Shown here: one piece after another, positions 34,511-44,055 of the stretch
How positions within the stretch are numbered: the stretch's first letter is position 1
Layout: each line of letters begins with the position of its first letter
NCBI GenBank assembly: GCA_951799405.1
Contig: OX637332.1
Location: forward strand, 17,675,001 to 17,739,000
DNA from: Agapetus fuscipes
Lineage: Eukaryota > Arthropoda > Insecta > Trichoptera > Glossosomatidae
Length of the DNA stretch: 64,000 bases
Reading direction: 5' to 3'
The notes under the pieces: model-generated
Seen by the model: the letters and a program-made list of their open reading frames with translations, nothing else
What the model was told of the DNA's origin: nothing
Database searches by the model: none
Translations under genes and position numbers: made by a program

Positions 34511-37419
34511 ACTTAAAAATTTTGTATCAAAATGTGCGTGGACTCAACACAAAAACAGGCATTTTTCTGCATAATGTTCTCGCACAAAATAATGATATTA
34601 TAGCCCTGACCGAAACATGGTTAAACGCCTCTGTACTGTCGCCTGAGCTGTTTGACGGTAGGTACACTGTGTTCAGGCGGGACAGAGGAGCGCGTGGAGG
34701 GGGGGTGTGCATAGCAGTGCGGTACCCGCTCGTGGCGCAGAGACAACCACAACTGGAGAGCGACGGCGAAAACTTATGGATCAAGATTACCAGCAACCAC
34801 GTCTCCTTTTACTGTTGTGTGGTGTATTTCGACTGCAGAGAGGCCCATCAGGCCCGAAGTGACTTTTATGATTGCCTTGATAGGAGTGGTCAAGCTCTAC
34901 AGAGTAAACGTATACTTATCTTGGGAGATTTTAATCTTAATAATGAGAGCGATTCTGTCCTGCTTGACTACTCTTATTTCTTAAGTGCTAATAATTTAGA
35001 ACAGTGTAATACAATCAAAAATGGCTACAACAACATGCTTGATTTAGTAATTAGTAATAAAAATATATTATGTAAAGTGGTGCGCTGCCTGGAGCCCCTA
35101 GTGAGTGAAGATCGCCATCACCCCACGCTTGCAGTCACCGCGAGGCTGAATACTACGCCTCTGGCCTGTGGACGACTGCAAGCACATCCCAGATCCACTC
35201 CTAGCGACGATAGGCATATAAATAATATTCACAATGTGGATAATAATAATTTTAATATTAATGATACCGACTTTGACTATATATTTAGGTGGAACAAAAT
35301 AATTAATTTTAAGTACTTAAACACTGATAGATGTAAGAATATACTTAGTTTTTATGATTGGTCTGACCTATATAATTGTAAACATATTGATACCGCTGTA
35401 AAATACTTTTATAATGTTTTATTGAAAATATGTAATTTGTGTGCTCCATGTAAAAAATACGCTGCCAAATGTAACTCCACTTACCCAGTATGGTTTAATA
35501 GTAGCATCATTGCTAATATCAAGTGTAAGGAACGCTTGCACAAAAATTACTTAAAAAATAAAAGTGTAAGCAATTATAAGGCTTTCTCTACAAAGAGAGC
35601 GCAAGTTAAACATAATATAAAGGAAGCACACAAATTGTATATGAGTAAGATTCAGACTGGGATAGGATGTGATTCCAAGGAATTCTGGTCTTATATCAGA
35701 TCCAGCAAGACCGGTGGTAATACAACTTTTCAGCTTTCTGATGGAGATCAGATTATATCTGATCCCAGAATAATATCGGAAACTTTTGCTAAGTATTTCC
35801 AATCGGTCTACAGCACCCAGACCCCTCACGTAGATTTATCTGAGTCCCCCCATGGTAAGCACGAGCAATCTTCCATATCACTCAGTCCTTTTTCTTTGAC
35901 TGAGGTGGAGACTTATCTGCTTGGATTAAAATCCAATAAAGCAACTGGCCCTGACAACATTCCCCCGAGAATTGTATCTTCTATGGCTAAGCCCCTTGCT
36001 CAACCCTTATGTTTCATCTTCAACTTATCCCTGAAGACATGTACATATCCATCAGCCTGGAAGATAACAAGAGTCATGCCAGTACATAAGTCAAATGATA
36101 AAAGTGATGTTAGAAATTATAGGCCGATTTCTATTTTATCAAGTTTCGCCAAAGTGTTTGAGTGCTTGATACACAAAAACCTTATGTGGCAAATCAAGCC
36201 CCGAATCAACATACACCAACACGGATTTCTGCCCAAGAGATCCACAGTATCAAATCTACTCACCCTCAGTAGAAATATTGCCCTCAACTTGGATTCTCGC
36301 AGGCAAACTGATGTAATATATACAGATTTCTCCAAGGCGTTTGATCGTGTGAATCATGATGTTCTTTTGAAGAAGATGGACGATTTTGGTTTCACAAAAC
36401 CTCTCTTAATCTTTTTCTCTTCATTTCTTAAAAACAGAAGCCAATTTGTGCAAATAAATGACCAACATTCGGCTAATTTTTTTCCAACTTCAGGAGTTCC
36501 TCAAGGCTCTAATTTAGGCCCTCTAGCCTTCATTGTGTTCATTAACGACATTGCGGACAAGATCAAAAATAGTTCTTGTCTTCTTTACGCTGATGACATG
36601 AAAATTTATACAGAAATCAAGGATTTTCAAGACTGTATTAATTTACAGATGGATTTGAACTCTCTGCTGATGTGGTCCAATAATAATGGATTGAACTTCA
36701 ACATTAGCAAGTGTTCTGTCATGTCATTCACAAGATCCGCTTGTCCCATAATCCATGAGTACAGTATTGGTGGGTCGATACTGGCTCGTGTCTTTTCATT
36801 TAGGGACCTGGGCGTAGTTTTTGATCCTGGTCTGAAGTTTACAGAACATATAACGCAGTTGACGACCAAATGCTACCAGTTATTGGGCTTTGTGATCAGA
36901 ATTAGCAATAATTTTGAGTCACCGAGAGCTATGGTGGATGTCTTCAACTGTATTGTACGTTCTAAATTAGAGTACGCTGTCGAGGTTTGGGCCCCGTATC
37001 AGCGGAAGTATGTAGATCTTTTGGAGCAAATTCAAAAAAAGTTTTTGAGGTACCTCCTCATGAGAATACATGGGAATTATCCCAAGTTTATGCACCATGA
37101 GGAATTACTTGAGAAAACCAGCTCCAGGAGCCTGGAATCTCGGCGCAACGGTTCTCTTATGGTGCTTTGTTACAAGATCATTAACGGCTTAATTGACAGC
37201 CCCACCCTGTTAGAGAGTTTTGAGCTTTATGTGCCAGATGGCTACGGCCGGGGAAGACGGCATGAACTTTTTCATGTACCGCTGTCCCGTACCGACGTCA
37301 TGGCACAACATGCCTTAACTCGGAGTGTTACTCTGATTAATTCCGCTGACATAGACATTTTTTACATTAACTTAGAATCATTCAAAGATCTAGTTAAAGA
37401 GCTCCTCCCAGCTTGTTAA
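34507..37419 (+). CDS. LINE ORF2: endonuclease and reverse transcriptase
   Basis: An intact 970-residue frame. Residues 1-230 form an AP-type endonuclease, with QNVRGL at the start, ETWL with E36, GDFNL at 140-144, and the SEDRHHP Asp/His pair near 202-204. The reverse transcriptase covers about 465-760: GLKSNKATGPDNIPP, RPISILSSFAKVFE, D607 in TDFSKAFDRVNHD, GVPQGSNLGPL and YADD at 694-697. The C-terminal region is Cys-poor, with HHEELLEK and a final LKELLPAC-like end. It would nick target DNA and prime cDNA synthesis from it. The motif set places it in the Jockey/CR1 group. It lies in the sense direction within SCYL2 intron 1. ORF1 is truncated, so the protein could work in trans only if expressed. 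Confidence 0.92.
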   Translation: MNLKILYQNVRGLNTKTGIFLHNVLAQNNDIIALTETWLNASVLSPELFDGRYTVFRRDRGARGGGVCIAVRYPLVAQRQPQLESDGENLWIKITSNHVSFYCCVVYFDCREAHQARSDFYDCLDRSGQALQSKRILILGDFNLNNESDSVLLDYSYFLSANNLEQCNTIKNGYNNMLDLVISNKNILCKVVRCLEPLVSEDRHHPTLAVTARLNTTPLACGRLQAHPRSTPSDDRHINNIHNVDNNNFNINDTDFDYIFRWNKIINFKYLNTDRCKNILSFYDWSDLYNCKHIDTAVKYFYNVLLKICNLCAPCKKYAAKCNSTYPVWFNSSIIANIKCKERLHKNYLKNKSVSNYKAFSTKRAQVKHNIKEAHKLYMSKIQTGIGCDSKEFWSYIRSSKTGGNTTFQLSDGDQIISDPRIISETFAKYFQSVYSTQTPHVDLSESPHGKHEQSSISLSPFSLTEVETYLLGLKSNKATGPDNIPPRIVSSMAKPLAQPLCFIFNLSLKTCTYPSAWKITRVMPVHKSNDKSDVRNYRPISILSSFAKVFECLIHKNLMWQIKPRINIHQHGFLPKRSTVSNLLTLSRNIALNLDSRRQTDVIYTDFSKAFDRVNHDVLLKKMDDFGFTKPLLIFFSSFLKNRSQFVQINDQHSANFFPTSGVPQGSNLGPLAFIVFINDIADKIKNSSCLLYADDMKIYTEIKDFQDCINLQMDLNSLLMWSNNNGLNFNISKCSVMSFTRSACPIIHEYSIGGSILARVFSFRDLGVVFDPGLKFTEHITQLTTKCYQLLGFVIRISNNFESPRAMVDVFNCIVRSKLEYAVEVWAPYQRKYVDLLEQIQKKFLRYLLMRIHGNYPKFMHHEELLEKTSSRSLESRRNGSLMVLCYKIINGLIDSPTLLESFELYVPDGYGRGRRHELFHVPLSRTDVMAQHALTRSVTLINSADIDIFYINLESFKDLVKELLPAC

Positions 37420-37463
37420 TGACTGTGTGAGGGTGCACTGTAATAAGGGAAACCTGTTGTGCA

Positions 37464-37464
<1 letters not shown>

Positions 37465-37516
<52 letters not shown>
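37465..37516 (+). repeat. LINE poly(A) tail
   Basis: About 52 adenines follow the ORF2 3' end. The long uninterrupted run suggests a recent insertion. Confidence 0.9.
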
Positions 37517-37519
<3 letters not shown>

Positions 37520-37610
37520 ATGGATGCATCACCGAAGGTTAATAAAAGTACCTACAACCTTTGGCCTCGATCAAACAAAATAATTCAACAGTTCGTGGTT
37601 CTTCTTTGTA

Positions 37611-37722
37611 GAAGACACACGCCTCCTGAGGACGTCGGATATGACTCCGACGAAACGTAGAGAAAATCGTTTTTCTCTTTTGCACGGTCAGTAAAATCCG
37701 ATTTTTTCATTCCATAAAATGT
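37611..37722 (+). repeat. Right inverted arm with hammerhead-like core
   Basis: The core is CTGAGGA (37626-37632), C, hairpin GTCGGA/TCCGAC (37634-37651) and GAAA (37652-37655). The arm ends CATTCCATAAAATGT, the inverse of the left arm. The sequence past GAAA can form a second hairpin (GAGAAAA with TTTTCTC). Confidence 0.75.
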
Positions 37723-38155
37723 CTAACGACCGTAATCATAATTTAACATCTTTAATCACACAAATTTCATACATTTAAAATATCATATTTTGTTTTAACT
37801 CATCATCTCTTTTTTGAGATACACCGGTCATTGGAATTTTGTTGTAAATATTCTCATATTTCATCACGTTTGCGATGCTAGCTCGTTGTATTAATTGCCT
37901 TAAAGCATATTTATAGAAACTACATTAAACAGCCACATTATGTATAGTGGTTTTCTTATTTTATAAATTCTTAAATTTTATTAAAAGCGTTGCTAGAAAA
38001 ATAGCTTTTTATGAGACCAATTCTCAATAATTGTAATTCAAAGTTTTCGAGACTATATTTACTGAATACAAATTCAGTAAATATATTTTTCAATAAAATC
38101 ATAAATTTAAAATAAAATTATTTTTTTCTAAAACGTTTCTACAAAATCTAAAATC

Positions 38156-38159
38156 ATAT
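38156..38159. repeat. Gypsy target duplication, left (ATAT)
   Basis: ATAT abuts the left LTR and recurs at 45203-45206. Confidence 0.8.
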
Positions 38160-38622
38160 TGTTACGAAATTAGGGTTCAATTGTCTTCAAATTAAAAATA
38201 CACAGGTCTTCTTCAATAGTTATTTATTTTACACAGTTACAAAATTTATTTTCACACTACTTTCTCGATTATTCCACTTGGTTTTGGTTCACTGATCAGA
38301 TGACTTCGATGTGTTTGTAAGTCTCTATGATACTGGCGCTCTGCAGGCCATTCCCACCCTTTATACTCTTTAGAGTAGTATGATCTAGACCTAAAGTCGC
38401 TAGACGGTTCGAGCAATTATTACTTCTCGATGATTCACGTACTACCTAGACACAACCAAAATCCTACCTACAAATGTAATACAGTATTCCTATAATTATA
38501 ACAAATACCTACTTAGCCTAGAGAATTCTTATAACTATAACTATCCATACTTATTTCAATATTTATATTTACATAACACTATAACTACCCATACTTATTT
38601 CAATATTTATATTTACATAACA
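38160..38622 (-). repeat. Gypsy 3' LTR
   Basis: 463 bp, TGTTACGAAA...ACATAACA. I see no difference from the 5' LTR by eye. The end nearest the coding region contains a tandem duplication of about 45 bp (TACCCATACTTATTTCAATA-type unit). Confidence 0.95.
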
Positions 38623-38636
38623 CTACCCCCCACCTA
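38623..38636 (-). promoter_or_regulatory. Polypurine tract
   Basis: On the minus strand, AGGTGGGGGGTAG directly precedes the 3' LTR and would prime plus-strand cDNA. It includes the last glycine codons and the TAG stop of the gag-pol frame. Confidence 0.8.
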
Positions 38637-41600
38637 GACTGTTTCGTCCCGGAACAGTCTTGACTCTGTGTAGGTAGGGGCATGCTGATCCACGTCGACA
38701 CCCTGTGGTCAGGAAGAAGTGGCAGTCCACGGATTTCTCCCCACTGGCTCTCGGCTGCGCTTGCTCGCAGCACACCATGACGCTGATGCCGACTCCCGAG
38801 AATACTGCTTCAATCATACTCCGGATTATCCGCCAGTCTCGATTAGCGCGGCCGCCACCCATCTTCGGTATTGCCAGACGCGCCTGCTGATCCTCCAACA
38901 TGTAGTCACGCAGCTCAACAAGGCCGTCCCACAATGCCTTGTAGTCCTCTTCCAGGTTGCTGGAATCCGGGACAACCAGGCAGTATGCTTGTTGACGCCC
39001 CTTCGGTAGTCTCAGAGCTCTTCCTTGCGGGCTGCTCGAGGGTTGCGGTTCTCCGAATTTGTATCGGAAGACCCGTGCAATTCCTCTAGACATATCTAGA
39101 TCTTCCGGTACACTGCATGCCAGTGTGTGGTCCCTAGTGACCTCAAATAAGTCCTTGTGGACTTCTGTGGTCACTCCATGGCGAAACTTCTGCCCTGCCT
39201 TCGCGTTCTCCCAAAACGTCTCAAAGGCTGGTGATCTTTCGGATGCGACGCACTGTCGTACTTTTTGGGCTGGTTGGTCATCATTATCGCCTAGGTATGG
39301 TGAGAGGCGATTGTAGTGCACGACCCTTGGTTTTCCGTTTGGTCTCTTTTTTATGCGGTAGACCACATCGTTGATGCGCTCCAAGATCTCGTACGGCCCG
39401 TCCCAGGAACGCTGAAGTTTCGGACAGTATCCTTGGCGCCTCTTGGGGTCAAAAAGCCACACCCAGTCACCAGCTTTGTACCCCATGCTGTCAGCTCTGG
39501 TGTCATAGCGCTCCTTCATTTGATCGCTGGCTTCCCCGATGTTCATGCGGACCTGATCATGGATGTCATCCAGCCTCCTGCGAAGGTCTGTCACATAGTC
39601 TTCTCCGGCTAGGTCTTCACCTGGTTTGCAGCCAAATTTGAGATCACAAGGAAGTCGCATTTCTCGCCCAAACAGTATGCTGCTGGGAGTCTTCTTCGTC
39701 GTTTCCTGAACAGCCGACCGGTAAGCCAATAAGAACAAAGGCAGATGTCGGTCCCAGTCCCGCTGATGGCTGGACACTACTTTGGCTAAGTACCTCCCCA
39801 CGGTACGGTTCATCCTTTCCACCATTCCATCAGACTGTGGATGTAGCGCAGTGGTCCTGGTCTTGTAGATCCCTAGCCGCTCACACATTTGCTGGAAGAT
39901 AGCAGCTTCAAAGTTCCTTCCCTGATCAGAATGTAATTCCAGGGGTACGCCAAACCTGCTGATAAATTCGGTAACTAGCACTTCAGTCACGGTTACGGCC
40001 TCTTGGTTAGGGATTGAGTAAGCTTCCACCCACTTGCTGAAGTAATCCATCACCACCATGATGTACTTGTTACCCTTCTCAGTTGTAGGAAATGGGCCAG
40101 CTATGTCGATGGCAATTCTTTCAAAGGGGCTGCCAACATTGTACTGACGCATTGGTGCTCGCCTTTTCCTTTGCGGTCCATTGGCCGTTGCACAGGTTAC
40201 ACATTTTCGACACCAATCTTTGACGTCTTCGCTGCAGTTGATCCAGTAAAATCGCTCTTTCACTTTCTCCAGCGTCTTCTTAACGCCTAGATGTCCTCCA
40301 GAAGTTCCTCCATGCAGCAGTCCAAGGATTTCCGGTACTCGGCTCCTCGGAACGAGGGTTTGCTTTCTTCTAAGTGTGCCATCTTCCTTCTCGATCTTTC
40401 GTTTCAGAAGCCCTCCTTCTATCACTATGGATCCCCATTGAGCCCAATAAGCCTTGACAGTTGGTGATAAGGGGGCGAGTTTCTCCCAGGTTGGCCTTTC
40501 TCTTTCTCGCGCCCATTCCATCACATACTTCAAGTCCGGATCATTCAGTTGGTCTTGCGCCAATTTTTCATCTTGCCAGTCCTCATCTTCGGTGGTCGTC
40601 CTTTGGACAATTGCTACCTTGTCCTCCATCCTGCTGCAATGTTTGCAGTCACTGGCGCATGGTCGTCTGGATAATGCATCCGCATTTCGATGAAGCGTGC
40701 CAGGTCTATGTTCGGAGTCATAATCATACTCCTGGAGCCTTTCAATCCATCTAGCCACTTGCCCTTCTGGGTTTTTGAATTTCAGAAGCCAAACCAGTGC
40801 AGCATGATCAGTCCGTAGTGTGAATTTTCTCCCGTACAAGTATTTGCGGAAGTGTTCCACTGATTTTATCACGGCAAGAAGCTCTCGTCTGGTCACGCAA
40901 TAATTTCGTTCTGGCTTGGAAAGCACTTTACTGAAGTAACCCAGAACAGTCTCATGCCCATCCTGTATTTGGGAAAGGACACCTCCTATCCCCACATTAC
41001 TAGCGTCGGTATCCAGGATGAATTTTCCATCTTTTCGTGGGTAGCTCAAGATTGGGGCACTCGTTAATCTTCCCTTAAGCTCTTCAAATGCTTGTGCGCA
41101 GGAATCACTCCAGTGGAAGCGAGTGTTTTCTTCCGTAAGCTTGGTGAGCGGTTTTGCAATGTCCGCAAATCTTGGCACAAACCTCCTGTAATAAGTGCAC
41201 AGCCCCAGGAAACTCCTAGTTTCATGTTTGTCCTTCAGCACGGGCCAGTCTCTTACTGCCTTGATTTTAGCAGGGTCAACCTCAACTCCACGTTGAGAAA
41301 CTATGTGTCCCAAGTAATTTACTTGTTTCTTGAACAGGTTACACTTTTTCGGGTTGAGCTTCAGTCCAGCGTCTTGTAGTCGCCCGAAAACTTGCTCCAG
41401 ATTTCTCAACTGATGGTTGAAGTCCTTTCCTAAGATGATTATGTCATCCAAATATACAAGGCAGGTTTCCCATGACAGTCCTCGCAGCACATTCTCCATC
41501 AGCCTTTCAAACGTGGCGGGGGCATTGCATAAGCCAAATGGCATCACGGTGAACTGCCAAAGTCCAGATCCAGTCGAGAATGCAGTTTTCTCCTTATCTT

Positions 41601-44055
41601 TGGCTTCCAATTCAACTTGCCAGTAGCCACTTTTCAGGTCCAATGTGGAAAAAATGGTGCATCCTGCCAATGTATCCAAGGTGTCGTCAATCCTTGGCAG
41701 AGGGTAACTATCCTTTTTCGTAACATCGTTGAGCAGTCTATAGTCCACACAAAATCTCGTGGTACCATCCTTCTTTTTCACCAGTACAACCGGGGATGTC
41801 CAAGGGCTACTTGATGGTTCTATGATGCCATCCTTGCTCATGTCTTTGATGATCTTGTCGGCTTCTTCCCGCTTTGCAAAGGGTAGTCTTCTTGGAGCCT
41901 GTTTGATTGGTCTTGCTTCTCCGGTGTCTATGCTATGTCGCACTACCTTGGTTCTTCCCAGACGGCCATTAGAGTCCTCGAAAATGTTCTGGTAGCGGCA
42001 GATCAAACTCCTCACTCTAAGTCTGTTTTCCTCGGTTAGACCTTGGGAAGCGTCGTGGACCAGGGCTTCCAATTGTGTCGATAATTTTCTTCCCTCGCAT
42101 GTCATGTTTGTCATCTGTTGCACAATGGAAGTTATCCTCTCACATCTGCCCAAAACAAAACCTTCATTCATTTTAACTGGGTAGCTGTTCACATTCATGA
42201 TCTTGACAGGAATGGTCTCCTGCGCGCGAATCACTGTTCTTGCCACCATGACTCCTTTGTTAACATTGTCCATGTTCTCCGGTTCTATCATACAGATTTG
42301 GTCATTTGTACTACTGGAATCCAGGCGGGCACTCACTATCATCTCGGATCGCCCCTTCACTTCGGTATTCTTGGCTAGGATCACACGTGCAGCCAGTTCT
42401 TTCCGTCTTTGCAGGATGACTTCTTCATTTTCAATTTTAATGGCACCTTTTTTTAAATTTAAGCTGCACCCAAATCTGTCCAGTATGTCCATTCCCAATA
42501 TAACGTCTTCTTCAATGTTGGCCACCAACGTCCGATGATCAAAAGTGGTGCTGCCAATTTGGAAGGTGGCAATCGTCTCCCCATACACCTGTGCTGACTC
42601 TCCCGTGGCGGTGTGCAGAGACCACTTTGTTGGTGCAATCTGCTTACCTCGTGCCACTATGTCGCGTCTCAGAATTGTCCTGGTTGCTCCCGTGTCCACC
42701 AGTAGTTCACGGGTTACTCCATCTATTATGCCATTGATAAAAATGCTGCTGGCTTTTCCTCTCACAGTTGCGACAGTAGCAGCAGATTGTTTTCTGGGTT
42801 TCTGAGGCTTGGGACACTTGGTGCTAAGGTGGCCCAGCTGTCCGCAGTTCCAGCAGCGTGGGTCTCGTCTTCGAGGTCTCAGACGTTCCAGCACTTTTTC
42901 AATTAGCTCCTCGGTTGTAGGTAGCTTGACCTCCTCTGCCTCGACTGCACGAACCCTGGCGTGGCCCCTGATGGACTGTTTGACAGCCTCAAACTCGAGA
43001 GCTTGGCTGAGCGCCTCGTTCAAAGCCTTGGGATGGGCCAGTTTTACGGCTTGTTGCGTCTCCCATTCCCGCAATCCATTTAGGAACTTGTCCACTGCCA
43101 AGCTCTCACAGATGTCGTCGGAGGCTGTCGGGTAAGCGTCTCGTACCAGGCGGGCGATGTCCATTTCAAACTCCTGGAGGCTCTCGTTGGGCTTCTGCAC
43201 CCTTGTGTTCAGCTGCGACTTGTACAGCTGCTCCAGGCACTTGTGGCCATAGCGCATATCCAAGCGCTGCTTCAGCTGCCCAAAGTCACCACGGTTGTCC
43301 AGGGGTATGGCCTGCAGAACCCTGAGAGCGTCTCCTCGGAGCGACAGGCTGAGAACCGAAGCCTTCTTCTGCTGGCTCCAGGCTCCCATCATGGCAGCCG
43401 TCTCAAAGAGGGTCAAATACTCCTCCCACGACGTCTTCCCGTCGAAGGTCGGAAGGTTGTGCTTCGACAGCGAAGGGTCGTCATCCCCTCTAGTGACCCT
43501 GGTTGGAGTTGAGCATCCCTGGTCGGTCTCGTCGTGAAGGCCGTCTTTGGGGGATATTCTGGTGGACTCCATCTGGCACTTGTCAGCCAGCTCGGCACGC
43601 AGACGATCCTCCAGGCTTGCCACACGGGCCTCAATCTCCGACATTGCTCGCGAGCTTTCTGCCACTTTCTTCTCCAGCCCGGCTAGGTTGCTGGTCATCT
43701 TCTCCTCCAGCCCAGTCATCTTCTCCTCCAGGGTCTTGGCGTTGTCAGCCATCTCCGCCTTCAGGGTCTTGGCGTTGTCAGCCATCTCCGCCTTCAGGTC
43801 TTCCCTCAGGGTCTTTGAATTGTCGGCTAGCTCCTCCTTCATAGACTTTGTGATGCTGATATTTAGCTCGTCCAAGGCGCGGTCTCCCCCAGATGCCATG
43901 ACAAAGTATGCTGGGTCTTCGCCTGACTGTTCTAAGGCCTCCATGAGGCGTGCCTGTAAGGCCGCCTTCCCTCCTGAGGTCTCCAGGTCCCTCTCCAGAA
44001 GCTCATTTTTAAGCTCAGTGACTTTGAGGTCCTTGATGTTCACTTTGGTTGCCAT
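38623..44055 (-). CDS. Gypsy gag-pol with SAP, macrodomain and CCCH finger
   Basis: 1810 residues. SAP-like helix-loop-helix at about 5-42 (LKVTELKNELLERDL, then GGKAALQARLMEAL); coiled coil at 65-160 with ADNAKTL repeats; capsid-like Gag at 197-360; CCHC knuckle 401-414 (CWNCGQLGHLSTKC); aspartic protease with DTG at 454-456; reverse transcriptase 740-915 with YLDD near 868-871; RNase H from about D1015; integrase with an H-H-C-C head (about 1248-1285) and D1317, D1377, E1413 (D-x35-E); a GPY/F-like module near 1553. Beyond the usual end, residues 1625-1765 resemble the OARD1-type macrodomain: DLFEVTRDH, DMSRGIARVFRYKFG, AIPKMGGG and WRIIRSMIEAVF. Then comes C-x7-C-x5-C-x3-H at 1778-1796. 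Gag and Pol share one frame with no shift. Macrodomains bind or cleave ADP-ribose, but the expected Asp after the glycine loop reads Ala, so binding is likelier than hydrolysis (inference). Which Gypsy clade it belongs to is unresolved. Confidence 0.93.
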   Translation of the reverse strand: MATKVNIKDLKVTELKNELLERDLETSGGKAALQARLMEALEQSGEDPAYFVMASGGDRALDELNISITKSMKEELADNSKTLREDLKAEMADNAKTLKAEMADNAKTLEEKMTGLEEKMTSNLAGLEKKVAESSRAMSEIEARVASLEDRLRAELADKCQMESTRISPKDGLHDETDQGCSTPTRVTRGDDDPSLSKHNLPTFDGKTSWEEYLTLFETAAMMGAWSQQKKASVLSLSLRGDALRVLQAIPLDNRGDFGQLKQRLDMRYGHKCLEQLYKSQLNTRVQKPNESLQEFEMDIARLVRDAYPTASDDICESLAVDKFLNGLREWETQQAVKLAHPKALNEALSQALEFEAVKQSIRGHARVRAVEAEEVKLPTTEELIEKVLERLRPRRRDPRCWNCGQLGHLSTKCPKPQKPRKQSAATVATVRGKASSIFINGIIDGVTRELLVDTGATRTILRRDIVARGKQIAPTKWSLHTATGESAQVYGETIATFQIGSTTFDHRTLVANIEEDVILGMDILDRFGCSLNLKKGAIKIENEEVILQRRKELAARVILAKNTEVKGRSEMIVSARLDSSSTNDQICMIEPENMDNVNKGVMVARTVIRAQETIPVKIMNVNSYPVKMNEGFVLGRCERITSIVQQMTNMTCEGRKLSTQLEALVHDASQGLTEENRLRVRSLICRYQNIFEDSNGRLGRTKVVRHSIDTGEARPIKQAPRRLPFAKREEADKIIKDMSKDGIIEPSSSPWTSPVVLVKKKDGTTRFCVDYRLLNDVTKKDSYPLPRIDDTLDTLAGCTIFSTLDLKSGYWQVELEAKDKEKTAFSTGSGLWQFTVMPFGLCNAPATFERLMENVLRGLSWETCLVYLDDIIILGKDFNHQLRNLEQVFGRLQDAGLKLNPKKCNLFKKQVNYLGHIVSQRGVEVDPAKIKAVRDWPVLKDKHETRSFLGLCTYYRRFVPRFADIAKPLTKLTEENTRFHWSDSCAQAFEELKGRLTSAPILSYPRKDGKFILDTDASNVGIGGVLSQIQDGHETVLGYFSKVLSKPERNYCVTRRELLAVIKSVEHFRKYLYGRKFTLRTDHAALVWLLKFKNPEGQVARWIERLQEYDYDSEHRPGTLHRNADALSRRPCASDCKHCSRMEDKVAIVQRTTTEDEDWQDEKLAQDQLNDPDLKYVMEWARERERPTWEKLAPLSPTVKAYWAQWGSIVIEGGLLKRKIEKEDGTLRRKQTLVPRSRVPEILGLLHGGTSGGHLGVKKTLEKVKERFYWINCSEDVKDWCRKCVTCATANGPQRKRRAPMRQYNVGSPFERIAIDIAGPFPTTEKGNKYIMVVMDYFSKWVEAYSIPNQEAVTVTEVLVTEFISRFGVPLELHSDQGRNFEAAIFQQMCERLGIYKTRTTALHPQSDGMVERMNRTVGRYLAKVVSSHQRDWDRHLPLFLLAYRSAVQETTKKTPSSILFGREMRLPCDLKFGCKPGEDLAGEDYVTDLRRRLDDIHDQVRMNIGEASDQMKERYDTRADSMGYKAGDWVWLFDPKRRQGYCPKLQRSWDGPYEILERINDVVYRIKKRPNGKPRVVHYNRLSPYLGDNDDQPAQKVRQCVASERSPAFETFWENAKAGQKFRHGVTTEVHKDLFEVTRDHTLACSVPEDLDMSRGIARVFRYKFGEPQPSSSPQGRALRLPKGRQQAYCLVVPDSSNLEEDYKALWDGLVELRDYMLEDQQARLAIPKMGGGRANRDWRIIRSMIEAVFSGVGISVMVCCEQAQPRASGEKSVDCHFFLTTGCRRGSACPYLHRVKTVPGRNSLGGG

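Noticed and set aside
37427..37660. Plus-strand frame with a long poly-lysine run
   Set aside because: It is a translation of the LINE poly(A) tail and the inverted arm.
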